This document shows, in pieces, positions 32,397-41,093 of a DNA stretch of 64,000 nucleotides. The stretch spans positions 1 through 64,000 of the forward strand of contig JAOUBX010000004.1 of assembly GCA_029860075.1 (NCBI GenBank). The letters are read 5' to 3'. The position numbers were made by a program, and so were the translations under genes. The notes beneath the pieces were generated by a model. That model did no database searches. It saw only the letters and a program-made list of their open reading frames with translations, and was not told the DNA's origin. The number at the start of each line of letters is the position of its first letter. The first letter of the stretch is position 1. Source of the stretch: Deltaproteobacteria bacterium. Lineage in GTDB: Bacteria; Desulfobacterota; JADFVX01.

Positions 32397-34118
32397 TCAA
32401 TCTATTAACTTCCCCTTCCCTTTGGCAAAAATCCTCTTCCCTATAACGAGGTAGTCGAGACCGGTGGTCATGAAAAGGGCCACGGCATCTTCCGCACTGT
32501 GGGCCATCGGTTTACCCATCACATTGAAACTTGTATTGAGGAGCAGAGGAATTCCGGTCAGTTTCTTAAAACTTTGAATTAAGTCATAGAAAGAGGGATT
32601 GAGGGATTTTGTCACACTTTGCAGCCTGCCTGTACCATCTTCATGGACCACGCCGGGAACTTTATTTTTCACCGACTCCCTGAACTTCAAGGTACGCTCC
32701 ATATAAGGACTGGTCTGATAATTCTCAAAATAGCTGTGCCCTTCTTCATCGAGTATGGCAGGGGCGAAAGGCCGAAACTCCTCCCGGAATTTAATCCGCT
32801 CGTTGATCACCTCTTTAATGTCCCTTCGGCGAGGATCGGCAAGAATCGATCGGTTGCCCAAAGCACGAGGCCCAAACTCGGCCCTCCCCTGAATCCAACC
32901 GATAATGGCTCCTTCAGATAATTTCTTCGCCACCGTTTCATAGAGGGTATCATCATCAAGAAACGTTGAGCTTAATCCGCTGAATTGAGCCAATCTCTCC
33001 ACCGACTCCCGGGAGATCTCCGATCCCAGGTAGGGAGATTGAATGTCCTTGGGTCGCCAGGCCTGACGATGATCTTCATAATAGGCCAGGTAGGCCGCGC
33101 CAACGGCAGCACCGTCATCTCCCGGTGCTGAGTTGATATAGAGATTTTCAAAGGGAGTATTATCGATAAGGAGACCATTGGCCGAAGAATTGAGGGCACA
33201 GCCTCCACCAAGAGCGAGATTATTGGAAAGCCCCAGATCGTATAACTGACGGCAATATTCAAGATAGATTTCATTGAAAACCTGTTGAGCGGTGCAGGCG
33301 AAATTAGCATACTCCAGGGCCGGTATTTCCCTCTTTCTCACCATACCATTCAGTTTTCTTTCTCTTACAGGATCTTTTCCAAGGCGTAGTTTCAAGCCCT
33401 CAAGAACAATCATAGGACGCATAAGGTCGTAAAGCTCTTCGTCAAACCGGCCGTAGGCCGCCAGGCCCATCACCTTCCACTCCTCCCCTTTCATGGGACT
33501 AAAACCGCATATCTCACACATCCAGGAGTAAAAAAGTCCAAGGCTCGCCCTGCCTTTGGAATGTTCCAGAGGCTTCAATTGACCATGGCAGTAGTGGAAG
33601 GCGCTCATGGCTCCCCCTTCTCCAAAACCGTCCATAACAGCGCATAGGGCCTCTTCATAAGGACTCCCGTAAGCGGCGGCAGCCACGTGGGAAAGATGGT
33701 GGTTATAGTATCTTCGTGATAGTTTCGAACCGCTGCCGGAAAGCGCTCTTTCAAGACCGGTGGTTACCTGCCGCAAGAGGGAGCTATGGTTAAGCAGGGT
33801 ATACTTGATGAACAGGGTCGATTTTCTATGGGTTTCAAATCCTGTTTTTAAAAGGATATGGAAAAAGGGAATGAGAAAACGGTGGTATAAATCGATATGT
33901 CTGGACCAGCTTATGGAAGCTACCGTATCGATCTCCTTATCAACGTACTTGTCGACTATGGAATCGATGACCATGCAGTGATCAGGGACAATGCCCCAGG
34001 CCCGTTTTGACTGAAAAGGCCGCTCCAGCCCTTCAGCATAAACCAGTTCCCCCTCTTGATTAACGATGGCAATGCTGGAATCGTGAGGACTCGTTCCCAA
34101 ACCGATATAATTTTTCAT
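32397..34118 (-). CDS. NodU/CmcH-family carbamoyltransferase
   Basis: A 573-residue enzyme that transfers the carbamoyl group of carbamoyl phosphate to a hydroxyl by way of carbamoyl-AMP. The N-terminal Kae1-like domain has GLGTSPHDSSIAIV (7-20), HHLSHVAAAAYGSP with the metal-binding His pair and VMDGFGEGGA. The C-terminal YrdC-like domain has GWIQGRAEFGPRALGNRSIL, then FAPAIL and NTSFNVMGKP. Full length for the family. These enzymes decorate natural products and Nod factors; hydrogenase HypF differs by extra acylphosphatase and zinc-finger regions not seen here. It is the last gene of the seven-gene operon, 16 bases after the PlsC-like gene, which suggests a late tailoring step. Confidence 0.92.
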   Translation of the reverse strand: MKNYIGLGTSPHDSSIAIVNQEGELVYAEGLERPFQSKRAWGIVPDHCMVIDSIVDKYVDKEIDTVASISWSRHIDLYHRFLIPFFHILLKTGFETHRKSTLFIKYTLLNHSSLLRQVTTGLERALSGSGSKLSRRYYNHHLSHVAAAAYGSPYEEALCAVMDGFGEGGAMSAFHYCHGQLKPLEHSKGRASLGLFYSWMCEICGFSPMKGEEWKVMGLAAYGRFDEELYDLMRPMIVLEGLKLRLGKDPVRERKLNGMVRKREIPALEYANFACTAQQVFNEIYLEYCRQLYDLGLSNNLALGGGCALNSSANGLLIDNTPFENLYINSAPGDDGAAVGAAYLAYYEDHRQAWRPKDIQSPYLGSEISRESVERLAQFSGLSSTFLDDDTLYETVAKKLSEGAIIGWIQGRAEFGPRALGNRSILADPRRRDIKEVINERIKFREEFRPFAPAILDEEGHSYFENYQTSPYMERTLKFRESVKNKVPGVVHEDGTGRLQSVTKSLNPSFYDLIQSFKKLTGIPLLLNTSFNVMGKPMAHSAEDAVALFMTTGLDYLVIGKRIFAKGKGKLID

Positions 34119-34134
34119 ATTCCAACTGTTGTTT

Positions 34135-34920
34135 TTAGGTTAAAGGAACAAAATGCTTTCGCACCTCTTCCGTAAGTTGACGGGCCACCTCTTTTCGATT
34201 CAATCCACAGGGATGGAAAGCGCCGAAAACAACATGCCCCTTAAATGAGGGAAGAGAGAGCAGGCGAAAGAGATGATTTTCAAAAGTCTGCTCTTTATCC
34301 CACCAGCAGACCACATCACCGGGAGGCCCTTCCCCGGGAGGGGTTTCATAAGTAAGACAGGCCCAGCTAATCTTACGGGAGCCGGCAAGGGCAGGTTCCA
34401 AAAGGGAAGAGTGAAAAGGGAGGATACGATCGCCTCTTGTCGATGTTCCTTCGGGAAAAAGGGTAATGCCCCTTCCTCTCTCCAGGGCAGTCTTGATCTG
34501 GCTGTTGATGGCCCTCACGTGACCGGGAGAGTCACGGTTAAGAAAAAGAGCGCCTGAAAGTTGGGCCAAAAAACCGATCACCGGCCAGGAGCGCACCTCT
34601 GTTGTTGAAATAAAAACGGAAGGTACCAGGCTCATGAGCAGAATAGTGTCGACGTATCCAAGATGGTTGGAAACAAGAAAAAAGGGAGAGCGGGGAATTT
34701 GGCCCCTCACCTCTATGGTAAGACCGATGATCTTGCCAATTCCCGTAGCCCATATGCGGGCCAAAGGAGTGTTGCCCGATAGATCAGTTGGGCCGCCCTT
34801 ATCTCTTTTCAACATTGCTACAAGGGCCGCAGGAAGAGCGGTGGAAAGAAAGAGAAGGGTCCAGCCACAGATGAGAAATAGCCTGAGAGCTACGCGGAGA
34901 GCGGCCATCACACCTTTCAC
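34135..34920 (-). CDS. PlsC/OlsA-like 1-acyl acyltransferase
   Basis: A 261-residue membrane-associated lysophospholipid-type acyltransferase. A hydrophobic N-terminal segment (about 8-35) precedes the catalytic NHLGYVD motif (H-x4-D); then come FLNRDSPG and FPEGTSTRGD. These are blocks I, II and III of the AGPAT family. Coupled to an OlsB-like gene by a 4-base overlap, it probably O-acylates the N-acylated product of that enzyme, as OlsA does in ornithine-lipid synthesis. Its true acceptor may differ, given the unusual operon. Confidence 0.88.
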   Translation of the reverse strand: MKGVMAALRVALRLFLICGWTLLFLSTALPAALVAMLKRDKGGPTDLSGNTPLARIWATGIGKIIGLTIEVRGQIPRSPFFLVSNHLGYVDTILLMSLVPSVFISTTEVRSWPVIGFLAQLSGALFLNRDSPGHVRAINSQIKTALERGRGITLFPEGTSTRGDRILPFHSSLLEPALAGSRKISWACLTYETPPGEGPPGDVVCWWDKEQTFENHLFRLLSLPSFKGHVVFGAFHPCGLNRKEVARQLTEEVRKHFVPLT

Positions 34921-35675
34921 TTGAAATCCCCATATCTCTTTTTGTCCACTTTGTTCCTATCGAGAACAACCATAAAATCGATGGTTTTATAGGAACGATC
35001 AATGGCGGGAGCCCCGCAAACCCTGGCACCCAGTTGAAGGTAGAGCCTCATAAGTTCAGGGATCTTCACCTTCTCATGTTTTAGCTCACCCTCCTCCGGG
35101 TAACAGTTAAATTCCGGGAGGGGCGGTATGTTAAGCGTAGGGTGTATGTGCCCCCTCGCTTCCAGGTAACGTTGAATGGCCATACCCTCATGAACATCCT
35201 GGCTTTTTAGTGAGCAGCAACCAAAAAGATAACGTTTTCCACGAAGAGTCAAATAGCGGGCCAGCGCTTTCCATAGAAGATAGAGAACAGATCCTTTACG
35301 GTACTTCATGGCGATACAACTTCGCCCCACCTCAATGGCCTCATCGAGAAAGGCTTCCGGAAAACGGGAAATATCGAACTCTGTTGCCGAAGCGAAGCCA
35401 CATCCCTCTTCCGCCATGGCCCTCGTTTGGGCCCGGTAAGTGCCGATGACAAGGTTCGACCTTTTATCGAAGACCAATAGATGGTCAAATTGTGAATCAT
35501 AAATATCTCTGTCACGTCCCTCGATATAGGCGTGCTCCAGGCCCAACTCCTTCCCGAAAATTTCAAAACGTAGTTTGAGCGCCTCATCCACCTCCTTCTC
35601 GTTACGGGCCAGTCGCACAAGGTAACGGTTAGTTGAAATCTCCAATTGGGTAACAGGATCAGCAATGAGGCTCAT
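34917..35675 (-). CDS. OlsB-like N-acyltransferase (GNAT fold)
   Basis: About 252 residues. NRYLVRLARNEKEVDEALKL, then LRFEIFGKELG, QFDHLLVFDKRSN, VIGTYRAQTR and EVGRSCIAMKYRKG are the family pattern of OlsB, which transfers a 3-hydroxyacyl chain from ACP to ornithine and is related to acyl-homoserine-lactone synthases. The ATG at 35675 is chosen because the family starts there and AAGGAC precedes it; it overlaps the preceding radical SAM gene by 17 bases. The amino acceptor may be ornithine, but a cluster-specific amino compound made by the radical SAM enzymes is equally possible. Confidence 0.85.
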   Translation of the reverse strand: MSLIADPVTQLEISTNRYLVRLARNEKEVDEALKLRFEIFGKELGLEHAYIEGRDRDIYDSQFDHLLVFDKRSNLVIGTYRAQTRAMAEEGCGFASATEFDISRFPEAFLDEAIEVGRSCIAMKYRKGSVLYLLWKALARYLTLRGKRYLFGCCSLKSQDVHEGMAIQRYLEARGHIHPTLNIPPLPEFNCYPEEGELKHEKVKIPELMRLYLQLGARVCGAPAIDRSYKTIDFMVVLDRNKVDKKRYGDFK

Positions 35676-36567
35676 AAAGTGTCCTTGTAAAACAGTAGCT
35701 TGGCTCGTCCCGGTTTTTTGTCTCCAGAAGATGAAGGTGGTCCATATCAATGAGTTCCTCCACGCCATATTCCTGCTGTTCCTGCCAACGCTTTCGACTC
35801 AGAACAGACTGGCAGGGGAAAAGACGCCCTACACTGCCAAGGCAATATTCACAGTAGGCAAGAGGATGGGGCGAACGGAGATATTGGAGAAGACGGTCGA
35901 GAAATTGAGAGTCATCACTTATCTCGATGCCGTCGGCAAGGGGAACTTCAGGATTGAATTGAAGCTGGGTAAAAAGGGTTTGCGGACATTTGAAAAAATA
36001 GTTTTGCCGGATCGTATAACAGTTCCAGCGGTGGGCGATCTGACAGCTTTTATAGATGCGTTCTACAAGTTTTCTATTTTCTGTTCCGATATGAGAATAT
36101 ATTTCACGAAAATGGCTGTGATGAAGAATCTCCAATGATACCTTATGTAAGCGGGCCATCTTGAGGCAGTGTTCCAGGCGCTCTCCCTCCAACTTGTGAC
36201 CGGGGTATTCAGAAATAGAAAGGGCATCGATACTCTGCCAGAAAGAGTCATCCATAGAGGAAAGCAAAATACCGTTGGTACAGACCTTGATTTTTTCCGT
36301 AATACGGGAAGAGCGCACCATTCGGGCCAGATCTACCAGTCGGGGATGGAGCAGAGGCTCACCTCCCATGAGTTCCACATATTCCACATAAAAACTTTGG
36401 GCCAGCTTTGCCAGCGCCTCGTAAAGTCTTTCAGGTGGCAAAGTTTTTTTTTGAGCCAACGGGGAGAAATGGGCGCAACCCCGGCAGGAGAGGTTGCAGT
36501 GATCAACCACATTGATCTCCAGGGTCCTGCTATGGATACGTCCGTTCCTGACGGTTACACCCTTCAT
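35659..36567 (-). CDS. Radical SAM enzyme
   Basis: About 302 residues. The 4Fe-4S/SAM motif CNLSCRGC (C-x3-C-x2-C) follows NVVDH near residue 25, then the GGEPLLHP motif for SAM amino-group binding and CTNGILL. The C-terminal part has further cysteines: CQIAHRWNC, FKCPQ and YCEYCLG...FPCQ. They could hold a SPASM-like auxiliary cluster. Enzymes of this type modify peptides, sugars or lipids by hydrogen abstraction. The ATG at 36567 has GGAG just ahead; a TTG three codons earlier is possible. The gene overlaps the glycosyltransferase before it and the OlsB-like gene after it, so expression is coupled. Confidence 0.85.
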   Translation of the reverse strand: MKGVTVRNGRIHSRTLEINVVDHCNLSCRGCAHFSPLAQKKTLPPERLYEALAKLAQSFYVEYVELMGGEPLLHPRLVDLARMVRSSRITEKIKVCTNGILLSSMDDSFWQSIDALSISEYPGHKLEGERLEHCLKMARLHKVSLEILHHSHFREIYSHIGTENRKLVERIYKSCQIAHRWNCYTIRQNYFFKCPQTLFTQLQFNPEVPLADGIEISDDSQFLDRLLQYLRSPHPLAYCEYCLGSVGRLFPCQSVLSRKRWQEQQEYGVEELIDMDHLHLLETKNRDEPSYCFTRTLYEPHC

Positions 36568-37969
36568 AATCTCCAAAACCGGATAATTTAAAGATATTGA
36601 CTATTCTCTGCTCCAACTGATCAAGGGAAAAGTATTGCTCTCCCAGACTATAATTGTAATCCACTGTTTCCCTGAGACTTTTATCATCCATTAAAAAGGA
36701 AAAGAGTTTCCCCACAAAATCTTCATCTGCAAAGTCATCTCTTTTTTTGCAAATAGGGAGAAGTGGAGCCTTGAATCCTATATGACCGTAGATGCTGCCA
36801 TAAAGCTCATAAGAGGTACTCATATAAGGTATTCCCGAAGCGATGGACTCACCTATGGGATTACCGAAACCTTCATAATCATAAGAGGTAAGGAAAGAGT
36901 TGATCTGACAGTGAGCAAGTAAGTCCTTCACTGAATATCGGCCCCTGCTGCGGCGGGAGGGAAACCTCTCTTCAAAAGGCCCCAGTTCCTTACCGAAGAT
37001 TACCTGTGAGGCAACACCCAGCTGTGAAGCAAGGCGGCATAGTTTTTCAAACTCGGCCCGGTCTTCGTTAATGTCACCGGCAATGAAAAGGCAGAACTCC
37101 CGGTTTACACCCCCTATCTTTGCCATGGCTGTCAATTGGGAGAGTAGATGGATATCACGGTCAATCCGCTTTTGCGGGATTATGCGGGTGCATCGTGCTA
37201 TGAGAACAGCCTTCTCGGGAATGGAAAAGTCCCGGCGGAAATATCGGTTATTATCATTAATCCCGGCGCGTTCAAAGCTAAAACAGTTGGTCAATACCTC
37301 AACATGCAAGCCGGGGGCCCACCGGGAAAGTCTGTCACGGGCCAAACCCTGAATAACGACATGCTGAATATAAGGTAAAGGTTGTGGTTTGGGTGTTCCC
37401 TCATAGGGGAATGAACCGTATTTTCCCGGTTCGCTCCACCACATAAGATCATGATCACGCCACATGACGAATTTGCCAAGGTTCCGCTCTTTTCCGTAAA
37501 TCCTGATCGCTTCATAAAGAGCGCGGGTAAAAATAATATTTTCAGGCAGCGTTCCATTTTCAACGATAACAAATGAAACCTCCAGCTCTCTCCATACCTT
37601 AAGAATACGGTCAGAGATGATGGCTGCCACCCTGTCGACACGGTCCCGCATATGCCGTCCTTTGGAGCCATTATCCTCATGACGAACAATGGTCTCAAGC
37701 ACCTCTTCAACAAAAGCCCGATTATAGTCGCTTAGATCCCTCAAATCACAAATTCTTTTCAAGGTCATCCAGTGGGCGTCCCAGGAAGGTAAGTCTTTAT
37801 GATAGTTGTTTTTGTCGGCTTTAATATCGTAACCAAGATCAAAATAGACCTGGTACCCCTTTTGGTGGAAAATATGGGCCACCTTCATAAACTCCACTGT
37901 AAGGCCCGACATGGGAACACCGTCGAAAGAGATTCCGAAAAGAACTCTTTTTTCAGCGTTCATTTTCAT
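36530..37969 (-). CDS. Glycosyltransferase, GT-B fold (GT4-like)
   Basis: 479 residues. The C-terminal half is GT4-like: LIARCTRIIPQKRIDRDIHL, then LFIAGDINEDRAE and DYEGFGNPIGESIASGIPYM. The last corresponds to the E-x7-E donor-binding motif (E-G-F-G-x-P-x-x-E-x-x-A-x-G), with the first Glu in YEGFGN and the second in GESIA. The N-terminal Rossmann half is less typical. It should transfer a sugar from a nucleotide donor, probably onto the small molecule or lipid made by this operon. It overlaps the alcohol-dehydrogenase gene by 4 bases. Confidence 0.85.
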   Translation of the reverse strand: MKMNAEKRVLFGISFDGVPMSGLTVEFMKVAHIFHQKGYQVYFDLGYDIKADKNNYHKDLPSWDAHWMTLKRICDLRDLSDYNRAFVEEVLETIVRHEDNGSKGRHMRDRVDRVAAIISDRILKVWRELEVSFVIVENGTLPENIIFTRALYEAIRIYGKERNLGKFVMWRDHDLMWWSEPGKYGSFPYEGTPKPQPLPYIQHVVIQGLARDRLSRWAPGLHVEVLTNCFSFERAGINDNNRYFRRDFSIPEKAVLIARCTRIIPQKRIDRDIHLLSQLTAMAKIGGVNREFCLFIAGDINEDRAEFEKLCRLASQLGVASQVIFGKELGPFEERFPSRRSRGRYSVKDLLAHCQINSFLTSYDYEGFGNPIGESIASGIPYMSTSYELYGSIYGHIGFKAPLLPICKKRDDFADEDFVGKLFSFLMDDKSLRETVDYNYSLGEQYFSLDQLEQRIVNIFKLSGFGDYEGCNRQERTYP

Positions 37970-39126
37970 AAACTCCGCTCCAGGATCTGCCGGACAGTCT
38001 CCAGGTGAATATCTCCCCCTTCTCCAAGAGGGGTGATCTCTCTTTCCTCAATCCTCTCCACAAGGATAGAAATATCTCTCTCCTTCAGTCCGTAATCTCT
38101 CAATTTCGTTTTAACTCCCAAAGATTGAAAAAAAGCCTCTGTCTTTTCGATAGCCCTATCGATTTTCACCTTTTGACTCTTCTCCTTAATATTCCAAACC
38201 CGCTCACCGTACTGGAGAAGTTTAGATGCCTTCTCATCTTTTTTAACTTCCAACAGGGCGGGAAAGAGAACGGCCAGCGTCGAGGCGTGATCCATGCCAT
38301 AGAGTTCGGTGAGAAAGTGGCCAATCTCGTGGGCTGTCCAATCACTGGGCGTCCCTATTGAGATAAGATCATTGAGGGCCAGCATGGAGCAGAGCATCAG
38401 ATTGGCGCGGCTATCGTATTCTTCCGGTAATTGGAAGACCCGCGGCGCCTCTTCCAGAAGGGTAAGCAGTAATCCCTCGGCAAAACGGTCCTGCACCGGT
38501 GAATCTACGGGATAGGTAAGATACTGTTCCAACACATGGGAAAAGGTGTCGATGATGCCATAAGCCGTTTGAATAGGAGGAAGAGTTAAAGAGAATGTAG
38601 GGTCAAGCACTGAAAATCGGGGATAGAGCAGGGGCGAGTCAAAAGAGGTCTTCTCCTTCCTCTCTTCATTGGAAATAACTGCGTAACAGTTCATCTCCGA
38701 ACCTGCGGCAGGCAAGGTAAGCAGGGTTGCCAGGGGCAAGGCTTTCTGGAAGGGCCTCTTCTTTGCCACCAGCTCCCAGGGCGTCCCCTCTCCTTCATAA
38801 CAAGCGGCAGCGGCAATAAATTTAGCGCCGTCAATAACAGAACCTCCTCCCACAGCAAGAAGGTAATCGATTTCTTTCTCTTTAATAAGAGGCAGCGCTT
38901 TCATGAGGGTCTCATAGCGGGGATTGGGCTCAATGCCTGAAAATTCAAAATAAGAGTGACCAGCCAGTACCCTGCGTACCGAAGGAAGGGCACCATTCCT
39001 CTCCGCGCTGCCATTCCCTGAAAGAACAAGCACCCGTATTTCTTTCCCGATCTCTTCGGCAATCCGTGAAACTTCACCCTTTCCGAAAAAAATCTTAACA
39101 GGATTATGAAAATGGAAGTTCAACAT
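37966..39126 (-). CDS. Iron-containing alcohol dehydrogenase
   Basis: About 386 residues, beginning MLNFHFHNPVKIFFGKGEVS, a family III (iron) alcohol dehydrogenase of the BDH/YqhD type. The NAD(P) site GGGSVIDGAKF is present. The metal ligands fall in EIGHFLTELYGMDHASTLA, which supplies the late His residues. It should interconvert an aldehyde and an alcohol, here perhaps generating the hydroxyl that is later acylated, glycosylated or carbamoylated; the substrate is unknown. The ATG at 39126 is chosen from the family N-terminus; an upstream in-frame start adds 29 unrelated residues that lie in an inverted-repeat region. Confidence 0.9.
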   Translation of the reverse strand: MLNFHFHNPVKIFFGKGEVSRIAEEIGKEIRVLVLSGNGSAERNGALPSVRRVLAGHSYFEFSGIEPNPRYETLMKALPLIKEKEIDYLLAVGGGSVIDGAKFIAAAACYEGEGTPWELVAKKRPFQKALPLATLLTLPAAGSEMNCYAVISNEERKEKTSFDSPLLYPRFSVLDPTFSLTLPPIQTAYGIIDTFSHVLEQYLTYPVDSPVQDRFAEGLLLTLLEEAPRVFQLPEEYDSRANLMLCSMLALNDLISIGTPSDWTAHEIGHFLTELYGMDHASTLAVLFPALLEVKKDEKASKLLQYGERVWNIKEKSQKVKIDRAIEKTEAFFQSLGVKTKLRDYGLKERDISILVERIEEREITPLGEGGDIHLETVRQILERSL

Positions 39127-39135
39127 GGCTCTAAT

Positions 39136-39297
39136 CCTGGAAACGGCTGTTGGGCGTGGATTTATAGTGTAACATATTGGTTTCACAGTATTTTTAAAAA
39201 ATCTGAGTTTCACCCATAGGTTAAGCGGGCATTTTTTGAAAGTGCTGTGGAATCAAGAGGTTGCGCTAGAAACCATGATCCAACAGCAGTTTCCAGG
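39136..39297. repeat. 162-bp stretch bounded by 18-bp inverted repeats
   Basis: CCTGGAAACGGCTGTTGG (39136-39153) and CCAACAGCAGTTTCCAGG (39280-39297) are inverted with one mismatch. The right arm abuts the stop codon of the HemN-like gene. The enclosed bases have no gene. It could be a MITE-like insertion or a long-range RNA stem between the first two genes of the operon. Confidence 0.6.
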
Positions 39298-40779
39298 TTA
39301 ATAGATCTCCCTGTGCATAATCGCTTCCACAATGATTTTACCTTCATGGGTCAATTCAATGGTTTTCTCTTTTTTGTCGATCTTAACAAAACCCCTTTCC
39401 CTGAGGCTTTCGAATTTGGGCAACCAGTAAGAATCAAAAAGCGAGCTCGTGGTCCACCTCTCGCGGTGGACCTTGTCGGAAAGAGCTTGACAGGTTGAGA
39501 GCGCCATTCTGATGGCCCGGACAAGCTTGCCCTGCTGATTGAACCCTCTGGCCGAATGGAGAGGCAACTGCCCCTTCTCCACCTGCTTTAGATAGCTATC
39601 CGGCTCTACCGTCACATGGGCCTCGCTCTTCTCACAACTGGAACTGCCTCCCAAGCCCATGGCGATCTCCACACACTGTTTATCCTGGTCCACCATCATG
39701 GACTTCCATCGTTCAGGACCATACCCTTCTTTTGAAAAGTACATGGTGGGATGCTCCCTGTAGCCATTCGCCGTGAGAGTATCGTTGATTATCTCCCGCA
39801 TTTGCAACTGTTCACCAAGGGCAGGCCAGTGGCGGCCTTTTTTCTCTTCCTTAAAACGCCACCCTTCTTTTTGCCAGGCAGCGGGAATATTTCCCGCAAT
39901 CCCTGTGCCTGTCTCTTTGTAATCTTTCAGATGAAGCTTGGAACAGTCCAGGCTGTAGAGCCTGAGATCAACGGTAAGCTCCATATCCTTTTCCACACTG
40001 GCCACAGTCTGGTTGAGCAGACCGTAAATCAAATCTCCGTTTATCCGGTCGAAACCGAGGTCCTGGGCCATCTTGATGAAGTCTATCGCCTGTTCTCCTG
40101 TGTGGCTCACATTACACAACTTGAGAACCTCATCATCGAAAGATTGGATACCGATAGAAACCTTGCTAAAACCCATTTTTTTAAGGAAAAGTAAACGCTC
40201 CCTGGAAAAGCTGTCGGCATTCCCTTCGATCCGCAGGGTGGAGTCACCGGTAAAGTTGAAGTGCTTGTAAAGGAAATCCATGAGCCGTCCCATCTCCTCC
40301 CGGGGAATCAAGGAGGGTGTGCCGCCAAAGAGGTTAAACTCACCAACGGGGGCGTCGTTGAGATTGGGCAAAGCGGCAAGCCACAATTCAGCTTCCCTCA
40401 TGATGGCCTCAATCCACTGCTTTGAAAGGGATTTGATTCTCTCGCTTTTACTCCCCCCTGCCACAATGGCATACTGGCAGAAAGCGCAACGTTTTTCACA
40501 GAGAGGAAAATTGATCCAGAAATGAAAAGGTTTTTTTTCACTAAGCTCTTCATTGGCATCTTCCAGAAACCGGGAAACCTCGTAAGAGCGAATGTTGCCC
40601 GGAAAAACATGGGAACCAAAAGGATCTTCGACGATATATTGGAGCAGGTCTTCGTTTTCAGATTTTTGCAGGAGACCGATGATTGAAGGTGTGGGGTAGG
40701 CCCTGTCTAATGAGAGTAACGATTCAAGAGGAGAAAGGCTATTTACAGGAGAATCAATTGCTATGGAAGGGAAAATCAT
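39298..40779 (-). CDS. HemN-like radical SAM enzyme
   Basis: 493 residues. PLCEKRCAFCQYAI carries the C-x3-C-x2-C-x-Y motif (4Fe-4S plus second-SAM type) of the HemN/HemW superfamily. NLFGGTPSLIPREEM, IEGNADSFSRERL and VSIGIQSFDDEVL are its standard SAM- and substrate-binding segments. The C-terminal HemN-type domain follows. Class C radical SAM methylases and cyclopropanases of natural-product pathways share this fold, and no haem-synthesis gene is nearby. So it is more likely to methylate, cyclopropanate or rearrange a substrate than to make protoporphyrinogen. It is the first gene of the operon; AGGGGAAA precedes the ATG. Confidence 0.85.
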   Translation of the reverse strand: MIFPSIAIDSPVNSLSPLESLLSLDRAYPTPSIIGLLQKSENEDLLQYIVEDPFGSHVFPGNIRSYEVSRFLEDANEELSEKKPFHFWINFPLCEKRCAFCQYAIVAGGSKSERIKSLSKQWIEAIMREAELWLAALPNLNDAPVGEFNLFGGTPSLIPREEMGRLMDFLYKHFNFTGDSTLRIEGNADSFSRERLLFLKKMGFSKVSIGIQSFDDEVLKLCNVSHTGEQAIDFIKMAQDLGFDRINGDLIYGLLNQTVASVEKDMELTVDLRLYSLDCSKLHLKDYKETGTGIAGNIPAAWQKEGWRFKEEKKGRHWPALGEQLQMREIINDTLTANGYREHPTMYFSKEGYGPERWKSMMVDQDKQCVEIAMGLGGSSSCEKSEAHVTVEPDSYLKQVEKGQLPLHSARGFNQQGKLVRAIRMALSTCQALSDKVHRERWTTSSLFDSYWLPKFESLRERGFVKIDKKEKTIELTHEGKIIVEAIMHREIY

Positions 40780-40927
40780 AAGGTTTCCCCTGCATTAACA
40801 GTCATTTCTCCTTTGTTTTTCCTAATCATAACCCTTAAAATTCCCCCTTTAGAGTCAGGCATTCCCGCAGCAGATTCGGTCTAAGTCCGACAGGCTCCCG
40901 GCAGATTGAACTACATTTTACGAGGTC

Positions 40928-40970
40928 AACTCTACCCCACATTCTTTACATTTTCAAACACTTTTTTTGC
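40928..40970. repeat. Flanking direct repeat, right copy
   Basis: Starts AACTCTACCCCACATTC, ends TTTTCAAACACTTTTTTTGC; partner of 32283-32324. On the minus strand it begins directly after the -10 box of the operon promoter and so covers the start of its transcript. Confidence 0.75.
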
Positions 40971-41000
40971 ATTATAAGGCAATGAAAACTTTTTTTTCAA
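40971..41000 (-). promoter_or_regulatory. Promoter of the seven-gene operon
   Basis: On the minus strand TTGAAA (41000-40995), an 18-base spacer and TATAAT (40976-40971) make a strong sigma70-type promoter. The transcript would carry a leader of about 185 bases before the HemN-like gene. That leader holds the direct repeat and one arm of the AGGAGYCTG repeat (40881-40898). No other gene is visible in 40780-41093. Confidence 0.7.
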
Positions 41001-41093
41001 CATTGCTAACCTTTGATAATGGATTTTTAATTTATGAAAATCATATAAGAAAGGCAGTTAAAAGAATGGAACAGGGAAGAAACATTATCTCCC

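Noticed and set aside
32397-34118. Annotation as HypF hydrogenase-maturation carbamoyltransferase
   Set aside because: HypF has an N-terminal acylphosphatase and zinc fingers that are absent here; the size and motifs fit the NodU/CmcH family.
39298-40779. Annotation as oxygen-independent coproporphyrinogen oxidase of haem synthesis
   Set aside because: The motifs fit the whole HemN-like superfamily, and the operon has no haem genes but lipid and tailoring enzymes.
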